64,000 nucleotides of DNA from Gallaecimonas xiamenensis 3-C-1. Lineage in GTDB: Bacteria > Pseudomonadota > Gammaproteobacteria > Enterobacterales > Gallaecimonadaceae. Position numbers and translations under genes: made by a program. Under the pieces are notes generated by a model. The model was not told the DNA's origin, did no database searches, and saw nothing but the letters and a program-made list of their open reading frames with translations. The DNA is taken from contig NZ_AMRI01000014.1 in NCBI RefSeq assembly GCF_000299915.1, positions 1 through 64,000 on the forward strand. Direction: 5' to 3'. Shown piece after piece: positions 62,107 to 64,000 of this stretch (within the stretch, counting starts at the first letter, position 1; the number at the start of each line of letters is the position of its first letter).

Positions 62107-63081
62107 ATGGTTGCTGTCGCCCTGCTGTTCGATCCCAATGGTTTTCAGGAAGAGGCCACCGTCAAAGCCAACTGGTTAGCCCGTTGGCCCCAGGGCCAAG
62201 GCAAAAGAAAGGGCCCCTTCCTGTTACTGGCCAGCCAGGCCAGCCTGTTCACACCTAGCCCACAAGGGCCGGCGCTACTGCTGGGTGAGCCCCTGGCCGG
62301 ACCCGATATCGGCGCCCTGCTCAAGACCCCTCTGGTTACCCTGCCCCATTGCCAGGGGCATTTCGCTCTGTTGGCGCCGGTGGGCAACCACTACCTGGCA
62401 GCCGGGGATCGCCTGGGACTGGTCCCGCTCTACAAGCGCGATTGGCATCACAGCTGGCTGATCAGCTCCGACCCCGGCTTCCTGGCGGCCTTTCCCGGCC
62501 TGACCCTGGACCCCGAATCCCTATTCGATTGGTTAAGCCTGGGTGCGCCTTTGGAACAACACAGCCTGTACCGGGAACTGTTGGCCCTGCCATGCCAGCA
62601 CTATTGGCTAGATGGCCGGCTCTATCCCTACCAGCACAAAGCTGCCCCCAAACCGGCTGATCCCAGGCCGGTATTGGACTGGCATTGGCAAGCCGAAGCC
62701 CAGCCCCAATTGCCGGAGCCCAACCCCAAGCTGGCCCGCTGGTTACTGGGTGACAGCGACTGGGCCCTGGCCCGGCAACGTTGGCGCCTGGAGCGCTGGC
62801 ACCAGGACCAGGCCTTGCAGGCACACCTGTGGCGCTGGCACTGGCAGGACAAGGCCGCCCGCCAGGGCCTAAGCCTGGCCCAGTGGGCCTTGCCCAGACT
62901 GGCCACTTTGCCCAGCGCCATCGACGGCTATCCCAGAGGGCAACGCAGTGGCCCCTGGCCGCTGTTGCGCCAGAGCCTGCTGGCCGGGCGCCCTGGCCTG
63001 GCAGCCCTGTTCAACCCGGAGGAAAGACGTCGGCGCCTTGCCAGAGAACATTGGCTTTTCAAGCCCTTGGCACTAACCTAG
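62107..63081 (+). CDS. Degenerate asparagine-synthetase-like protein (AsnB N-domain fold, catalytic residues missing)
   Basis: 324 residues. The middle reads like the glutaminase half of AsnB: GHFALLAPVGNHYLAAGDRLGLVPLY, LISSDPGFLAAFP, LTLDPESLFDWLSLGAP, SLYRELLALPCQHYW in order. The AsnB nucleophile Cys at position 2 is absent (the start is MVAVALLFD), and no SGGxDS ATP-pyrophosphatase motif is present. The C-terminal NPEERRRRLAREHWLF resembles the AsnB tail. Residues 190-290 are unusually rich in Trp, Gln and Leu. It lies between a YajG-like lipoprotein gene and a cyclophilin gene. Function unknown; enzyme activity of the AsnB type seems unlikely. Confidence 0.55.
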   Translation: MVAVALLFDPNGFQEEATVKANWLARWPQGQGKRKGPFLLLASQASLFTPSPQGPALLLGEPLAGPDIGALLKTPLVTLPHCQGHFALLAPVGNHYLAAGDRLGLVPLYKRDWHHSWLISSDPGFLAAFPGLTLDPESLFDWLSLGAPLEQHSLYRELLALPCQHYWLDGRLYPYQHKAAPKPADPRPVLDWHWQAEAQPQLPEPNPKLARWLLGDSDWALARQRWRLERWHQDQALQAHLWRWHWQDKAARQGLSLAQWALPRLATLPSAIDGYPRGQRSGPWPLLRQSLLAGRPGLAALFNPEERRRRLAREHWLFKPLALT

Positions 63082-63106
63082 GGTCTTTTACGCGACGGAA
63101 TTGCCC

Positions 63107-63700
63107 ATGATCCGCTTATTGGCCTCCCTCCTGCTGCTGGCCAGCACCTTGTCCCAGGCCGCCATCAAGACCGACGACCTGCAGCCGGACAACCTTTTCC
63201 CCAGAGTGAAAATGGAAACCAGCCTGGGCACCCTGGTGGTGGAACTGGACCGTACCCGGGCCCCCATTACGGTGGACAATTTCCTGCGCTACGCCGTGGA
63301 CGGCCACTACAACGACAGCCTGTTCCACCGTATCATCAAGGACTTCGTGGTGCAGGGGGGCGGCTATGACCTCAAGTTCAACGAACGCCCGACCCGTGAG
63401 CCCATCTTCAACGAGTCAGGGAACGGTCTTTCCAACAGCCTAGGCACCATCGCCATGGCCCGGGAGGACGCGCCCTACACCGCCACCAGCCAGTTCTATT
63501 TTAATGTCGCCAACAATGACCGCCTCGACCCCTCGCCCCGTCGCTGGGGCTATGCGGTGTTCGGCGAGGTGGTGGAAGGCCTGGAAGTGCTGGAAGCCAT
63601 GGCCGCAGTGCCCACGGAGCTCGACGCCAAGACCGGTTTTTCCGACGTGCCCTCGGCCCCTGTGATACTGCGCAAGGTCACACTTTTGCCGCCCCTCTGA
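63107..63700 (+). CDS. Secreted cyclophilin-type peptidyl-prolyl isomerase
   Basis: 197 residues with signal peptide MIRLLASLLLLASTLSQA. Cyclophilin core: METSLGTLVVELDRTRAPITVDNFL, FHRIIKDFVVQGGGY (catalytic Arg and Phe), SQFYFNVANN and YAVFGEVVEGLEVLEAM. It should catalyse proline isomerisation in periplasmic proteins (PpiA-like). A TTG at 63101 is the only alternative start. Confidence 0.9.
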   Translation: MIRLLASLLLLASTLSQAAIKTDDLQPDNLFPRVKMETSLGTLVVELDRTRAPITVDNFLRYAVDGHYNDSLFHRIIKDFVVQGGGYDLKFNERPTREPIFNESGNGLSNSLGTIAMAREDAPYTATSQFYFNVANNDRLDPSPRRWGYAVFGEVVEGLEVLEAMAAVPTELDAKTGFSDVPSAPVILRKVTLLPPL

Positions 63701-63741
63701 GGACCAGATTGACGACAGATTAAACAGAGCGTTTCAGGAGC

Positions 63742-63762
63742 GGCAGCCGGGACCTGGCTGCC
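63742..63762. repeat. small hairpin before the last gene
   Basis: GGCAGCC, seven bases, GGCTGCC, with no T-run after it. It lies in the leader of the gene starting at 63776. Confidence 0.4.
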
Positions 63763-63775
63763 TATACTGAGGCAT

Positions 63776-64000
63776 ATGATCGATACCTCATCTCAATATC
63801 AGCAAGAGCGCCTTGGCGCCTTTCTGCAGGCCCAGATCCCGGCTCTGCTGTCTTTGGCAGAGTCGGTGTTGGCGTTCGAGTCAGATACCGCTCAGGTGGA
63901 TGCCCGCGTCTGGGATCTGTTGGAGAGCTGGCAGCAGTTGGGCCCGGCCCAGGGTCCGGCCACTGAGCTGGAACAGGCCTTTTGGGACCTGCTGGGGCTG
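63776..64000 (+). CDS. Uncharacterised protein, cut by the right edge
   Basis: The first 75 codons are present. The ATG at 63776 has GAGG five bases upstream. The sequence starts MIDTSSQYQQERLGAFLQAQ and is helical and acidic (ALLSLAESVLAFESDTAQ, ELEQAFWDLLGL). No signal peptide. I do not recognise it. Confidence 0.5.
   Translation, partial: MIDTSSQYQQERLGAFLQAQIPALLSLAESVLAFESDTAQVDARVWDLLESWQQLGPAQGPATELEQAFWDLLGL

Noticed and set aside
1-64000. CRISPR arrays, tRNA or rRNA genes, prophage or insertion sequences
   Set aside because: No regularly spaced repeats, no cloverleaf or rRNA-like stretch and no transposase, integrase or phage structural gene were found on reading through.

Overview
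The window is a stretch of a GC-rich gammaproteobacterial chromosome. The clues are a complete Na+-pumping NADH:quinone reductase operon with ApbE and NqrM, YdbH/YnbE/YdbL, YcaO, BolA, RlmG, a YajG-like lipoprotein and an Oar-like TonB-dependent receptor. A marine or soil genus near Gallaecimonas or Shewanella would fit, but the genus is an inference. I see no rRNA, tRNA, CRISPR array, transposase, integrase or phage gene. Both edges cut a gene.

Positions 1-6691 and 11147-25779 form an arabinan/L-arabinose utilisation region, interrupted by an unrelated block (6719-11078). It encodes an endo-arabinanase, four further GH43 enzymes (one cut by the left edge), a GH127 beta-L-arabinofuranosidase, a GPH-type symporter paired with a cytoplasmic GH43, and a YtfQRT-YjfF-type furanose ABC transporter. 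It also holds the non-phosphorylative route from L-arabinose to 2-oxoglutarate: epimerase, SDR dehydrogenase, SMP-30 lactonase, IlvD/Edd arabonate dehydratase, AraD1-type FAH protein and 2,5-dioxovalerate dehydrogenase. Ten minus-strand genes (22710 to 11147) are spaced like one operon. A GntR/FadR regulator closes the region, and a short motif, roughly GTAWTACRATA, lies before every transcription unit including the regulator gene.

The interrupting block carries an RtcB-type RNA ligase overlapping PrfH (a ribosome RNA repair/rescue pair) with a candidate 13-codon leader ORF, a YitT membrane protein and two uncharacterised envelope proteins.

From 26039 to 46074 the genes are mostly housekeeping or envelope functions: a CHASE-GGDEF diguanylate cyclase, YdbL-YnbE-YdbH, a Ktr/Trk potassium system, glutathionyl-hydroquinone reductase, a DUF417 protein, a MarR regulator divergent from an EamA exporter with paired operators, EptA preceded by two PmrA-like boxes, ParD-like/Map, YaiI, an unknown protein, YcaO, and a sensor kinase/sigma-54 activator pair facing a DUF4168 secreted protein that has a near-consensus -24/-12 promoter.

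From 46365 to the right edge lie the large TonB-dependent receptor, an ENPP-type lipoprotein phosphodiesterase, an AraC regulator, a small unknown protein, nqrABCDEF-apbE-nqrM (minus strand), bolA, alkB, rlmG, a YajG-like lipoprotein, a degenerate asparagine-synthetase-like protein, a secreted cyclophilin and the start of an unknown gene.
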